A stretch of DNA of 64,000 bases, taken from assembly GCA_036397635.1 (NCBI GenBank), contig DASWIP010000133.1, forward strand, positions 3,600 to 67,599. The letters run 5' to 3'. A model generated the notes under the pieces. That model was not told the origin of the DNA. It ran no database searches and saw only the letters and a list, made by a program, of their open reading frames with translations. The position numbers were made by a program, and so were the translations under genes. This document shows, piece after piece, positions 49,826 through 58,220 of this stretch; the stretch's first letter is position 1, and each line of letters starts with the position of its first letter. This DNA comes from DASWIP01 sp036397635. GTDB taxonomy: Bacteria > Actinomycetota > AC-67.

Positions 49826-50575
49826 CTAGCTCCTTTCCGCCCTCGTTCTGGGTATGCGCACGAACTCCAATGATCGAATAGCCTGACGGAGTTGGGCGAT
49901 GGTCGCGCGATGCATCAGATGGATCGTGAGACTCGCGAAACGCGCGTCATACCCCGGCGGAAAGTTGACCACCGCAACGATCTCATCCTCCCGTTCCTCC
50001 GGTGTTCCGTCGAGATAGAACGGACTCATGCTGCTGGCGCGGAAGATCACCGCGCGCGCGCCATCGGCCGTCAGGATGTCCAGGGGCTCGACCTCATACA
50101 CCAACTCCTTCGAACCGCCCTGTTCCACATACGTCTTTCCATCACGCTGGTACCACCTGTAGTTGAAACGAACCTCCCGTTCGGTCGCGTCCGAGAAGTC
50201 CTTGGTTGCACCACCCAATCGCTCACCTGCCGCCGACCACTCACCGATGCGGCAGTACGTCGAATCGCTGAGGAAGGCAACACCGCGATAATCACCCTCT
50301 CGGAGATTGAGCCTGTTGACATCGCTGAGCCTCTCATCGAGGATCGGAGCCTTGAATCGAAGAGGTGGGTCCTCTGAGATGAACTCGACCCAGCGGCGGC
50401 TGCTTGGACATGGCGACAGAGGCACAGCCGACAGCATCGGCGAACCAGAGGTGCGAACCGAGGATCGTATGTCAGGCTGAGCAACGGATCGATCGTGCTG
50501 CGCAGGCTGCGTACACGCCACGAGTGCGAGAAGCAGCGGAGGCGTCACGAGCCCATGCAGCAGACGGCCGGCCAT
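49826..50575 (-). CDS. Predicted lipoprotein, unknown function
   Basis: A 249-residue protein with a lipoprotein signal peptide ending in LALVAC (Cys 21). A low-complexity Ser/Pro linker follows, then a domain with KELVYEVEPLDILTADGARA and PPGYDARFASLTIHLMHRA. Its codon usage and local base composition look slightly less GC-biased than the neighbours. It lies on the same strand as the molybdoenzyme operon, 46 bases downstream of it, but has no evident link to it. No family recognised. Confidence 0.6.
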   Translation of the reverse strand: MAGRLLHGLVTPPLLLALVACTQPAQHDRSVAQPDIRSSVRTSGSPMLSAVPLSPCPSSRRWVEFISEDPPLRFKAPILDERLSDVNRLNLREGDYRGVAFLSDSTYCRIGEWSAAGERLGGATKDFSDATEREVRFNYRWYQRDGKTYVEQGGSKELVYEVEPLDILTADGARAVIFRASSMSPFYLDGTPEEREDEIVAVVNFPPGYDARFASLTIHLMHRATIAQLRQAIRSLEFVRIPRTRAERS

Positions 50576-50621
50576 CTGCCGAGCCTATCCGCGATGATCG
50601 AATCACGAACAGTCCAGACGT

Positions 50622-53441
50622 TCAGATCTGGTACATCCTTGCGTCCGGCTTGAGCGGCCGGAAGAACCACAGGGGGCGGCGCAGGCCGCCGGGGCCGGGT
50701 CCCGGACGCGTCATCGCCAGCCATTCCTTGTAGATCTCGAAGCTCTTGTTGGTGTCCACGACGATGTCGCCGTAGCGGTCGTCGGGGCCGCCGCGCTCGA
50801 GGCGCACGAGCTGATGCCAGCAGTGCATGCCAGACAACGGATCCGGCTGCGTGGGGAACGTCAGGTTCTGGTGGACGCCGGCGTCGGTCCACCACACGCG
50901 ACCCGAGTCGGCGTCGGCGCTCTCGAACGGCTTGACGGCCTCGGTCTGGCGCATCCGCCACACCCCGTCGGTCTGCTCGAGCTGCACGAGCGCCGAGGAC
51001 CAGCGGTCGGCGCCGAACCCGCGGTCCAGGCGCCAGCGACCCATGTGGTGCGATGCCGCGACGACGCCCGGCCGGATGCCTTCGGTCACCCAGGCGCGGA
51101 TCACGAAGTAGCCGATCCGCGTGTTCACCTTCACCAGGTCGCCGTCGGCGACGCTCAGCCGCTCGGCATCGGAAGGGTGGATCCACAGCGGATGCCTGTG
51201 ACTGATCTCGTTGAGCCACTTCGCGTTGTTCGAGCGGGTGTGGATCAGCGTCGGCAGCCGGAAGGTCGGCAGCAGGATCCAGGTTCCCGATTCGGGGTCC
51301 GCCTCGGCGATGTGGCTGCCGATGTAGCCGGGGAGTGCTTGCTCGGGCCAGCCCCACTCGCGCATGGTCTCGCTGAGCAGCTCGAGCTTGCGCGACGGTG
51401 TCAGGAACCCTTCGCGTACCACGCCGTCGATCTCGACGCCGACGACGTCGTGCGGTCCGATCAGCGGCAGCGGCTTGCCGGGCTGCGGGTCGCCGGGCTT
51501 GCGCGCGGCGCCGGTCTCGGGATCGACCTGGATGCCGTCGAGCTTCTCGGACGGAACCGGCGCCTCGTGCAGGTCGTAGGCCTTCGAGGTGATCTCAACC
51601 ACGCCGTACTTGCGCATGTAGTCCAGCGGCGCCAGGCCTTCGGCGGTGGCCTTGTCGGGCAGGCCGGGGACGTTGTGCTCGAACATGTAGCGGTAGTATT
51701 CGTCGATGGTGACCTTCTCGCCCGGACGATACGGCGACTCGAACCACTGCCGGATGCCGAGCGAGCCGTCGGGATCGATCCGCCACGACAGCTCGATCCA
51801 GAACTCGTCTTCCTCCCAGACCTCGCCGGGGTTCGCCTCGTAGGTGAAGCGCACCGGCTTGCCCATCTTCTCCATCGCGACGCGCAGCACGGGCTGGCGG
51901 AAGCCGAGCCATTTGCCGGAGTGGGTCTCGTAGGAGTGCGTGTCGTGGCGCTCGGGTCCGAGCCCCATCGGCAGCACGTAGTCGGCGAACCACGCGGTCT
52001 CCGACCAGGTCGGCGTCAGCGCCGCGTGCAGACCGACCTTCGACTCGTCCGACAGCGCCTCGATCCAGGTGAACCCGTCGGGGTTGGTCCACACCGGGTT
52101 GTACACGCGCGTGAAATACACCGAGAGCTTCGCGCGCCCTTCTTTCAGGAAGTAGGGGAGCAGGATGCTCATCTCGTGATGCGCGAGCGGGTATTCGCGC
52201 GGCCAGAGCAGCTCGTTCCACTGCTGCTGCGGCGGCGGCGCGATGAACGGCGCCGGCACGAACTTGTCGTGCCAGTTCGGGCTGGTCCCGCCGACGCTGC
52301 CGACCGAGCCGGTCAGCACGTTGAGGAAGAACAGGCAGCGCGCGACCTGCCAGCCGCCCAGGTTGCCGGCGGCGGCCGCGCGCCAGTTATGCGCCGAGAA
52401 GGCGGAGCCGGCGCGCGCGACCTCGTGCGCGACGGCGACGATGGTGGCGGCCGGCACGCCCGCTTCGCCTTCGGCGAATGCGGGCGTGAACGCGGTGTAG
52501 TGCGCGCGCAACGCGGCGATGAAGTTCTCGAAGGTGATCTCGTCGCCGGGCTTGAGCGCGCGCAAGGTCTCGCGCCAGTTCACCCAGCGGCGCAGGAACG
52601 CCTCGTCGTAGAGCTGCTCGTCCAGGATGATCTTCGCCATCGCGAGCAGCACCGCGGCCTCGCTGCCCGGCCGCGTCGGCATCCAGTAGTCCGCGCGCGA
52701 CGCGGTGTTCGAAAGGCGCGGGTCCATCACCGCGATCTTCGCGCCCGAGAGCTTGCCCTCGATGATGCGCTGCGCGTGCGGGTTGAAATAGTGGCCGGTC
52801 TCCAGGTGCGAGGAGATCAGCAGGATGAAGCGCGCGTTCGCGTAATCGGGCGAGGGCCGGTCGTGGCCCATCCACACCGCGTAGCCGAAGCGCGCGCTGC
52901 TCGAGCAGATGTTCGTGTGCGAGTTGTGTCCGTCCACGCCCCACGCGCGCAGCACCCGGTCGGCGTAGCCGTCCTCGCCGGGGCGGCCGACGTGGTAGAC
53001 GATCTCGTTGCGGCGTCCGTCGACCAAAGTGTCGCGTATCTTCGCGGCGATCTCGTCGAGCACGGTGTCCCACGAGACGCGCTCCCACGAGCCGGAACCG
53101 CGCGCGCCCGAGCGCCGCATCGGATAGAGGATCCGCTCGGGGTCCTGGATCTGGTTCAGGGTCGCCGGGCCCTTCGCGCAGTTCCGCCCGCGTGAGCCGG
53201 GATGCACCGGGTTGCCCTCCAGCTTGCGGATCTGCAGGGTCTCCTTGTCCACGTAGGCGAGCTGCCCGCACGCGCTCTCGCAGTTGAAGCACACGGTCGG
53301 CACCAGCATGTAACGGCGCTCGACCTTGCGCGGCCACGCCGACCCCTCGTACTCGACCCAATCGTCCCAACGCTCGGGCGGCGGGAACTGCTGCAGGCGC
53401 CCGCCCGAGGGCTCGAGCGGCGTGATCCCTTCCTGTTCCAC
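50622..53441 (-). CDS. soeA: Molybdopterin oxidoreductase, probable sulfite dehydrogenase subunit SoeA
   Basis: A 939-residue DMSO reductase-family catalytic subunit. The N-terminal [4Fe-4S] site is Cys 51, 54, 58 and 88, and a candidate molybdenum ligand is Cys 179 in NICSSSARFGY. A C-terminal pterin-binding domain contains RSNNAKWLNEI and HPSDAERLSVADGDLVKVNT. No Tat signal is present, so the protein stays in the cytoplasm, like SoeA and unlike Psr, Phs or Ttr catalytic subunits. SoeA oxidises sulfite to sulfate, the step needed after sHdr. Specificity is inferred from location, lack of signal and neighbouring sHdr, Moco and TauE genes. GTG 53441 has AAGGAG four bases upstream. It follows the fused partner gene by eight bases. 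Confidence 0.72.
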   Translation of the reverse strand: MEQEGITPLEPSGGRLQQFPPPERWDDWVEYEGSAWPRKVERRYMLVPTVCFNCESACGQLAYVDKETLQIRKLEGNPVHPGSRGRNCAKGPATLNQIQDPERILYPMRRSGARGSGSWERVSWDTVLDEIAAKIRDTLVDGRRNEIVYHVGRPGEDGYADRVLRAWGVDGHNSHTNICSSSARFGYAVWMGHDRPSPDYANARFILLISSHLETGHYFNPHAQRIIEGKLSGAKIAVMDPRLSNTASRADYWMPTRPGSEAAVLLAMAKIILDEQLYDEAFLRRWVNWRETLRALKPGDEITFENFIAALRAHYTAFTPAFAEGEAGVPAATIVAVAHEVARAGSAFSAHNWRAAAAGNLGGWQVARCLFFLNVLTGSVGSVGGTSPNWHDKFVPAPFIAPPPQQQWNELLWPREYPLAHHEMSILLPYFLKEGRAKLSVYFTRVYNPVWTNPDGFTWIEALSDESKVGLHAALTPTWSETAWFADYVLPMGLGPERHDTHSYETHSGKWLGFRQPVLRVAMEKMGKPVRFTYEANPGEVWEEDEFWIELSWRIDPDGSLGIRQWFESPYRPGEKVTIDEYYRYMFEHNVPGLPDKATAEGLAPLDYMRKYGVVEITSKAYDLHEAPVPSEKLDGIQVDPETGAARKPGDPQPGKPLPLIGPHDVVGVEIDGVVREGFLTPSRKLELLSETMREWGWPEQALPGYIGSHIAEADPESGTWILLPTFRLPTLIHTRSNNAKWLNEISHRHPLWIHPSDAERLSVADGDLVKVNTRIGYFVIRAWVTEGIRPGVVAASHHMGRWRLDRGFGADRWSSALVQLEQTDGVWRMRQTEAVKPFESADADSGRVWWTDAGVHQNLTFPTQPDPLSGMHCWHQLVRLERGGPDDRYGDIVVDTNKSFEIYKEWLAMTRPGPGPGGLRRPLWFFRPLKPDARMYQI

Positions 53442-53449
53442 GTGGCTCC

Positions 53450-54967
53450 TTAGCTCAGCGGGACCGATTGGCCGGCGCGGACGAAGCCGTGCTCGAACGG
53501 GATGAGCCCGATCAGCGCGGAGCCGGCGGCTGTATACAGCCAGGCGAGCTGCTCGGTCGCGAGATACAGACCGCCGAACGCGACCGGCAGGATCATCCCG
53601 AACGCGACGCCGAACCAGAACAGTTGCGCGTACGGCCCGCGGATCAGGTTGTGGGCGGCCTTGCGCGCCTGCTCGGTCGCGTGCGCCGATCCCGAGAACT
53701 CGACGATCGACATCGCCGCCCAGAGTCCCGCAGCGCCGACCAACGTGCGCGCGAGCAGCGGCTCGACGGCGAACGGCTCGACGAAGGCCGAGGCGAGCAC
53801 CAAGGCCGCCGCGCCGACCAGCACCGCTTCGACCACCAGCACCCACGCGAGCAGCGGCGACTGCCACAGATCCCGTCCTTCGGCCTGGCCGAACAGCCAG
53901 CCGGTGTACGCGGCGGCAAGCGCCGCGGCCGGGATGATCGGCCAGCGCAGCGCATCCACCAGGCCGGGGGCGTCGATGATCCGCCCGAGCAGCCACAAGC
54001 TCAGCAGCGCCGCGTAGGCTCCCAGCGCGTATGCCCCCTTCACCAGCCACGAGCGCCGGTTGCCGCGTGTTATCAGCATCCAGAACCGCTCGGGCCGTTT
54101 CAGGTCCACGACCAGCAGCACGCCGGTGACCAGCGTCATGCCCAGCGAGATCGCCGGCGCGACCGTGCCCACCAGCGTCGAGGCTCGATGCCCGAGCAGC
54201 ATCGCCGCGACCGCCACCAACCCGGCGCCCGCGGCGACCGACTTGGTCCACAGGTACGCGGAGACCTTCCAGCCCCACGGCATCGGGTGGTCGACGTCGT
54301 AGACGGTGCGCGCGCGCGCCTGCGCGTCCTCGAGCCGCGGCTGCAGATCCCCGTCGAGCAGGTTGCGTTCGGCCCACATGTACTCGTCGAGCTGGGTGGT
54401 CTGCGTCGGATCGAGCGCCGCCTCCTCGGCGCCGACGTACAGGACGTTGGGACGGGTCCCTTGCTCGGGCGCGCGCACCTGCGTCTCCTGGCGCGCGGTG
54501 AACTGTGCGATCTCGCTCAGCGGGTCATCCAGATCGCCTGCGATGATCGCGTGGGTCGGGCAGACGATCACGCAGGCCGGTTCGAGGCCGACCTCGACGC
54601 GGTGGGCGCAGAAGTTGCACTTGGCGGCGGTCTGGGTCTCGGGCTCGACGTACAAGGCGTCGTAGGGGCAGGCCTGCATGCAGGCCTTGCACCCGATGCA
54701 CACCGAGTTGTCGAAGTCGACGATGCCGTCGTCGCGCTTGAACAGCGAGGTCGTCGGGCAGATCTCGACGCAGGGCGCGTCGGTGCAGTGGTTGCAACGC
54801 AGGACCGAGAAGTACCGCTTGGCGTCGGGGTAGTTGCCCTTCTCGATGTACTTGACCCAGGTGCGGAAGACGCCGAGGGGGACGTCGTTCTCCATCTTGC
54901 AGGCCACGGTGCAGGCGTGGCATCCGATGCAGGCTCGCTGGTCTATCGCGAATCCGAACCTGGTCAA
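53450..54967 (-). CDS. Fused FeS (SoeB-like) and NrfD membrane (SoeC-like) subunit
   Basis: About 505 residues. The N-terminal ~190 residues carry sixteen cysteines in four ferredoxin-type [4Fe-4S] motifs: CIGCHACTVAC, CNHCTDAPCVEIC, CIGCKACMQAC and CNFCAHRVEVG...CVIVC. After a linker, residues ~245-500 form an NrfD-type membrane anchor with about eight spans (for example GMTLVTGVLLVVDLKRPERF). Electrons from the molybdoenzyme would pass along the clusters to quinone at the anchor. The two functions are normally separate genes. TTG 54967 is preferred: an ATG at 55048 lies inside the promoter motif, so its 27 extra residues are unlikely. It is the first gene of the operon. Confidence 0.78.
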   Translation of the reverse strand: MTRFGFAIDQRACIGCHACTVACKMENDVPLGVFRTWVKYIEKGNYPDAKRYFSVLRCNHCTDAPCVEICPTTSLFKRDDGIVDFDNSVCIGCKACMQACPYDALYVEPETQTAAKCNFCAHRVEVGLEPACVIVCPTHAIIAGDLDDPLSEIAQFTARQETQVRAPEQGTRPNVLYVGAEEAALDPTQTTQLDEYMWAERNLLDGDLQPRLEDAQARARTVYDVDHPMPWGWKVSAYLWTKSVAAGAGLVAVAAMLLGHRASTLVGTVAPAISLGMTLVTGVLLVVDLKRPERFWMLITRGNRRSWLVKGAYALGAYAALLSLWLLGRIIDAPGLVDALRWPIIPAAALAAAYTGWLFGQAEGRDLWQSPLLAWVLVVEAVLVGAAALVLASAFVEPFAVEPLLARTLVGAAGLWAAMSIVEFSGSAHATEQARKAAHNLIRGPYAQLFWFGVAFGMILPVAFGGLYLATEQLAWLYTAAGSALIGLIPFEHGFVRAGQSVPLS

Positions 54968-55009
54968 GCGAGCCCCCCCGTCGACGGCCTGGTTCCCCCG
55001 GCTTCCCTC

Positions 55010-55053
55010 CAGGCCGGAGAGATTATTATGATATTCGATTATCCGCATGCAAG
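55010..55053 (-). promoter_or_regulatory. AT-rich promoter/operator of molybdoenzyme operon
   Basis: On the reverse strand, TTGCAT, a 16-base spacer and CATAAT form a promoter ending about 50 bases before the TTG start. The spacer begins with GCGGATAATCGAATAT. It carries ATGCGGATA (forward complement TATCCGCAT at 55040-55048), the same nine bases found before TauE and the GAF kinase, and a near-palindrome GATAATCGAATATC. Confidence 0.6.
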
Positions 55054-55085
55054 GACCGAGCAGGGCCGTCTAGGCTGGAGGGACG

Positions 55086-55514
55086 ATGAGCGATCCAGCT
55101 TCTGAGCACATGCCCGAGCCGGCTTCAGGCGAGCAGCGCGCGCCCTCCACCGAGCCTGCCTCAGGCGAGCAGCGCGCGCCCTCCCCCGAGCCCCCTTCAG
55201 GCGAGCAGCGCGCGCCATCGCCTGAGGAGGTCCGTGAGGCCCTGATGATGGTGGTGGATCCCGAGATCGGCCTGCCGATCGTCGAGTTGGGTTTGGTCTA
55301 CGACATCGCCGTGGATGCGGACGGCGACGTCCAAGTCACCTACACATTGACCTCGATGGGCTGCCCGGTGGGACCGATGATCGACGGACAGATCAACGAG
55401 ATCCTCGGCATGCTCCCGGGCGTGAAGAGCCACAAGACGACGATCGTGTTCCAGCCGCCGTGGACGCCCGAGAAGATGAGCGACGAGGCCAAGGCGGCGC
55501 TGGGCTACCTGTAG
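55086..55514 (+). CDS. MIP18/SufT-like metal-sulfur cluster assembly protein with repeat-containing N terminus
   Basis: A 142-residue protein. Residues ~50-142 form a DUF59/MIP18 domain (EVREALMMVVDPEIGLPIVE, LTSMGCPVGPMID with a reactive Cys, and VVFQPPWTPEKMSDEAK-like ending). Such proteins assist maturation of iron-sulfur proteins. The first ~48 residues are three copies of an 11-12-residue repeat, EPASGEQRAPS, likely disordered. GGAGG lies five bases before ATG 55086. It diverges from the molybdoenzyme operon, whose partner has four iron-sulfur clusters, so a maturation role for this region's FeS enzymes is plausible. Confidence 0.8.
   Translation: MSDPASEHMPEPASGEQRAPSTEPASGEQRAPSPEPPSGEQRAPSPEEVREALMMVVDPEIGLPIVELGLVYDIAVDADGDVQVTYTLTSMGCPVGPMIDGQINEILGMLPGVKSHKTTIVFQPPWTPEKMSDEAKAALGYL
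55114..55216 (+). repeat. Three in-frame 33-base repeats
   Basis: GAGCC-GC-TCAGGCGAGCAGCGCGCGCC-type units occur three times in tandem inside the SufT-like gene and encode the EPxSGEQRAPS repeats. The copies differ at only a few bases, which suggests recent slippage or duplication. Confidence 0.8.
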
Positions 55515-55525
55515 TCTGGGAGACC

Positions 55526-56668
55526 ATGCCCAACCGGCGGCCCCTGACGATCGGTCTCACCGAGGCCTCGGCTGCCGTCGCCGACATCGGGGTGCTGCTG
55601 CCGATCGCGGCGGCGCTGGTGCTCGTCAATGGGGTCGACGCCGGTGCGGCGCTGGGGTTCGCGGGGCTGCTGTTCGTCGTCGCCGGGCTGGTCTACCGCG
55701 TCCCCATGCCGGTGCAGCCGATCAAGGCGGCGGCGGCGATCGCGATCGCGACCAAGGCGCCGCCGGCGATGCTGGCCGCGGCCGGCATCGGGCTCGGCGC
55801 GATCCTGCTGGTGCTCGCGCTCACGCGCCTCGTGCCTCTGGCAGCCAAGCTGTTCCCCACGACGATCATCCGTGGCAACCAGCTCGGCGTCGGGATCCTG
55901 CTGCTGTTCGCCGCCTACCAGCTGGTCGACGGCTCGGATCAGATCGGCCTGGCAGTGGCCGCGGCGATCGCGGCGACCGTAGCGGCATTGCCGCGCGCGC
56001 GCGGCCCGGTCGCGCTGGCGCTGGTGGCCGGCGGCATCGGCTGGACGATGCTGCAGGGCGGCACCGTGGCCCTCGGCGCGGATCCGACGCTGCCCTCGCT
56101 GGCCATCCCATCCTGGGGAACCATCGTCACGGCGATGACGCTGCTGGTGATCCCGCAGCTCCCGCTGACCTTCGGCAACGCGATCGTGGGCACCGCGGAC
56201 CTCGAGCACGAGTACTACGGCGCGCGCGCGCGCCGCGTCACGCCGACCAACCTCGCGCTGTCGTGCGGCCTGGCGAACGTGACGCTGGGCATGTTCGGCG
56301 GGATGCCACTGTGCCACGGCTCCAGCGGCGCGACGGCCTACCACCGGTTCGGCGCGCGCACCGGCGGCGTGAATCTGGTGATCGGCGGCGCGCTGCTCGC
56401 CGCGGGACTGGTCTTCGCGCCGGCAGCGCTGACGCTGTTCGGCATGATCCCGCCGGCGGTGCTGGCAGGGCTGCTCGCGTACACGGGCCTCGAGCACGGG
56501 TTGCTGGTCGCCGATCAGCGTGGCCCGAGCATGGCGATCGCGGTCGCCATGGGCGTGATCGGCGGCGCGACCCGCAACCTCGCGATCGGGATGGCCGTCG
56601 GTCTGCCGGCGTACGCGGCCGTGGCGCTCGCCGGACGCGCGCGCGCGGCGCTGGGAGGCGCGCGATGA
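55526..56668 (+). CDS. MOT1-type molybdate transporter
   Basis: A 380-residue membrane protein with about ten or eleven spans. It has the paired MOT1 motifs PMPVQPIKAAAAIAIA (first half) and GMPLCHGSSGATAYHRFGAR (second half), which define this SulP-related molybdate transporter family, and an N terminus LTEASAAVADIGVLLPIAAA. It imports molybdate with high affinity. It is followed, with a four-base overlap, by moaA and the rest of the cofactor genes, which supports molybdate over sulfate as substrate. There is no STAS domain. Confidence 0.88.
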   Translation: MPNRRPLTIGLTEASAAVADIGVLLPIAAALVLVNGVDAGAALGFAGLLFVVAGLVYRVPMPVQPIKAAAAIAIATKAPPAMLAAAGIGLGAILLVLALTRLVPLAAKLFPTTIIRGNQLGVGILLLFAAYQLVDGSDQIGLAVAAAIAATVAALPRARGPVALALVAGGIGWTMLQGGTVALGADPTLPSLAIPSWGTIVTAMTLLVIPQLPLTFGNAIVGTADLEHEYYGARARRVTPTNLALSCGLANVTLGMFGGMPLCHGSSGATAYHRFGARTGGVNLVIGGALLAAGLVFAPAALTLFGMIPPAVLAGLLAYTGLEHGLLVADQRGPSMAIAVAMGVIGGATRNLAIGMAVGLPAYAAVALAGRARAALGGAR

Positions 56669-57645
56669 ACCTCGTCGACGGCTTCGGCCGCATCGCCGAC
56701 GACCTGCGGGTGTCGGTCACCGACCGCTGCAACTTCCGATGCACCTACTGCATGCCGGCCGAGGGCGTGCCGTGGCTGCCCCGGCAAGAGATCCTGTCGT
56801 TCGAGGAGATCGCGCGCCTCGTCGGCGTGTTCCACGCACTCGGCGTCAAGACGGTGCGCCTGACCGGCGGCGAGCCGCTGGTTCGCAAGGACGTCGAGCA
56901 CCTGGTCGCGATGATCGCCGCCGTCGGGATCCCGGATCTGTCCATGACCACCAACGGGGTCGCGCTGCCTGCTAAGGCGCGCGCGCTCGCCGAGGCCGGG
57001 CTGCGGCGGATCAACGTCAGCGTCGACTCGCTGCTGCGTCACCGGTTCGCCGAGATGACGCGCCGCGACGCGCTCGAGCAGGTGATGGAAGGCCTGCGCG
57101 CGGCCGAGGCGGCCGGACTGGCGCCGATCAAGCTCAACTGCGTCGTGATCCGCGGCACCAACGACGACGAGGTCGCGGACTTCGCACGGTTCGCGCGCGA
57201 GACCGGCTACGACGTCCGGTTCATCGAGTTCATGCCGCTCGACGCCGACGAGACCTGGACCAACGAGCAGGTGGTGCCGTCGGCCGAGGTGCTCGCGACC
57301 ATCGGCGCGACGTATCCGCTGGAGCCGATCGAGCATGGGCCCGAGCCCGCGCGCGCCTACCGCTTCTCCGACGGCTCGCCGGGATCGGTCGGCGTGATCG
57401 CGAGCGTCACCGAGCCGTTCTGCTCGTCGTGCAACCGGATCCGCATCACCGCCGACGGCCAGTTCCGCACCTGCCTGTTCGCGACAGAGGAGACCGACCT
57501 GCGCGCGCTGTTGCGCGACGGCGCATCCGACGACGACATCGCAGCAGCGATCGGCGACGCGGTCGCCCGCAAGTGGGCGGGACATTCGATCGGGCAGCCG
57601 GGGTTCGAGCGGCCGGGGCGCTCGATGTCGATGATCGGCGGCTAA
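56665..57645 (+). CDS. moaA: GTP 3',8-cyclase MoaA
   Basis: A 326-residue radical SAM enzyme with CNFRCTYC near residue 22 and a second cluster site CSSCNRIRITADGQFRTC in the C-terminal part. It ends in Gly-Gly as required for activity. It converts GTP into the cyclic precursor 3',8-cH2GTP, the first step of molybdenum cofactor synthesis. ATG 56665 overlaps the transporter stop. It converges with mobA, overlapping four bases at the 3' end. Confidence 0.96.
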   Translation: MNLVDGFGRIADDLRVSVTDRCNFRCTYCMPAEGVPWLPRQEILSFEEIARLVGVFHALGVKTVRLTGGEPLVRKDVEHLVAMIAAVGIPDLSMTTNGVALPAKARALAEAGLRRINVSVDSLLRHRFAEMTRRDALEQVMEGLRAAEAAGLAPIKLNCVVIRGTNDDEVADFARFARETGYDVRFIEFMPLDADETWTNEQVVPSAEVLATIGATYPLEPIEHGPEPARAYRFSDGSPGSVGVIASVTEPFCSSCNRIRITADGQFRTCLFATEETDLRALLRDGASDDDIAAAIGDAVARKWAGHSIGQPGFERPGRSMSMIGG

Positions 57646-58220
57646 GGGTATCCGGCGTGGTGGCGCGCCTCTTCGAGGTCCTCGGGCGTGTCGACGTCGA
57701 TCAACTCCTCGGGCCCGCCGGCGTCGTGCCAGTCGCGGACCTGGAACAGGTCGATGTGCGCGAGCAGCTCGTGCATCGCCCGGTGCTCTCGCGCTACCAG
57801 ATCGCGCGCGACCGCGATCGCCGACTGCGCGTAGCACCCGACCATCGGCTGGGGTCGACCGTCCACGTCCGGGACCGCGGCGTCGTGACCGTCGAGCGCC
57901 GCCGCGATGTGCGAAAGCATGTGCGGCGAGATGAGTGGGATGTCGCAGCCGAGCAGCACGATCGGCCCGGTCGCACCCCGCGCCGCCAGCTCATCGGCGC
58001 CGACGACCAGGGCGACCAGCGGCCCTTCCTTCGGATCATCGACGGTCTCGAGTCCCGTGCCTGCCTCGTGGCCCACGGCGAGCACCGGGTCGGCGATCGC
58101 GACCAGCGCGCGCGCGGCGTGCGCGGCCAGCGTGGATGTGCCGAACCGGAGGGTGGCCTTGTCCACGATCATCCTGCGGGACGTCCCGCCGGTCAGCAGC
58201 AGCCCATGCAGCTCAGCCAT
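57642..58220 (-). CDS. mobA: Molybdenum cofactor guanylyltransferase MobA
   Basis: A 192-residue nucleotidyltransferase with LLTGGTSRRMIVDKATLRFG at the N terminus (the LxGGxSxRMGxDKA motif, with Gly replaced by Ile-Val), GPIVLLGCDIPLIS around the metal-binding Asp, and VDVDTPEDLEEAR at the end. It attaches GMP to molybdopterin to make the MGD form used by DMSO reductase-type enzymes such as the neighbouring molybdoenzyme. ATG 58220 starts the conserved domain. A longer frame upstream is rejected. It is on the opposite strand to the rest of the cluster. Confidence 0.88.
   Translation of the reverse strand: MAELHGLLLTGGTSRRMIVDKATLRFGTSTLAAHAARALVAIADPVLAVGHEAGTGLETVDDPKEGPLVALVVGADELAARGATGPIVLLGCDIPLISPHMLSHIAAALDGHDAAVPDVDGRPQPMVGCYAQSAIAVARDLVAREHRAMHELLAHIDLFQVRDWHDAGGPEELIDVDTPEDLEEARHHAGYP

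Noticed and set aside
53442..54377. Upstream extension of the molybdoenzyme frame (to 1251 codons)
   Set aside because: The extra part is out-of-frame translation of the FeS/NrfD gene; a good ribosome-binding site marks GTG 53441 as the true start.
50622..54967. Polysulfide, thiosulfate or tetrathionate reductase
   Set aside because: The catalytic subunit has no Tat signal, and the context is oxidative sulfur metabolism. Not fully excluded without a phylogeny.
55526..56668. Sulfate permease (SulP)
   Set aside because: The paired PMPVQPIKA and PLCHGSSG motifs, the absence of a STAS domain and overlap with moaA point to the MOT1 molybdate family.
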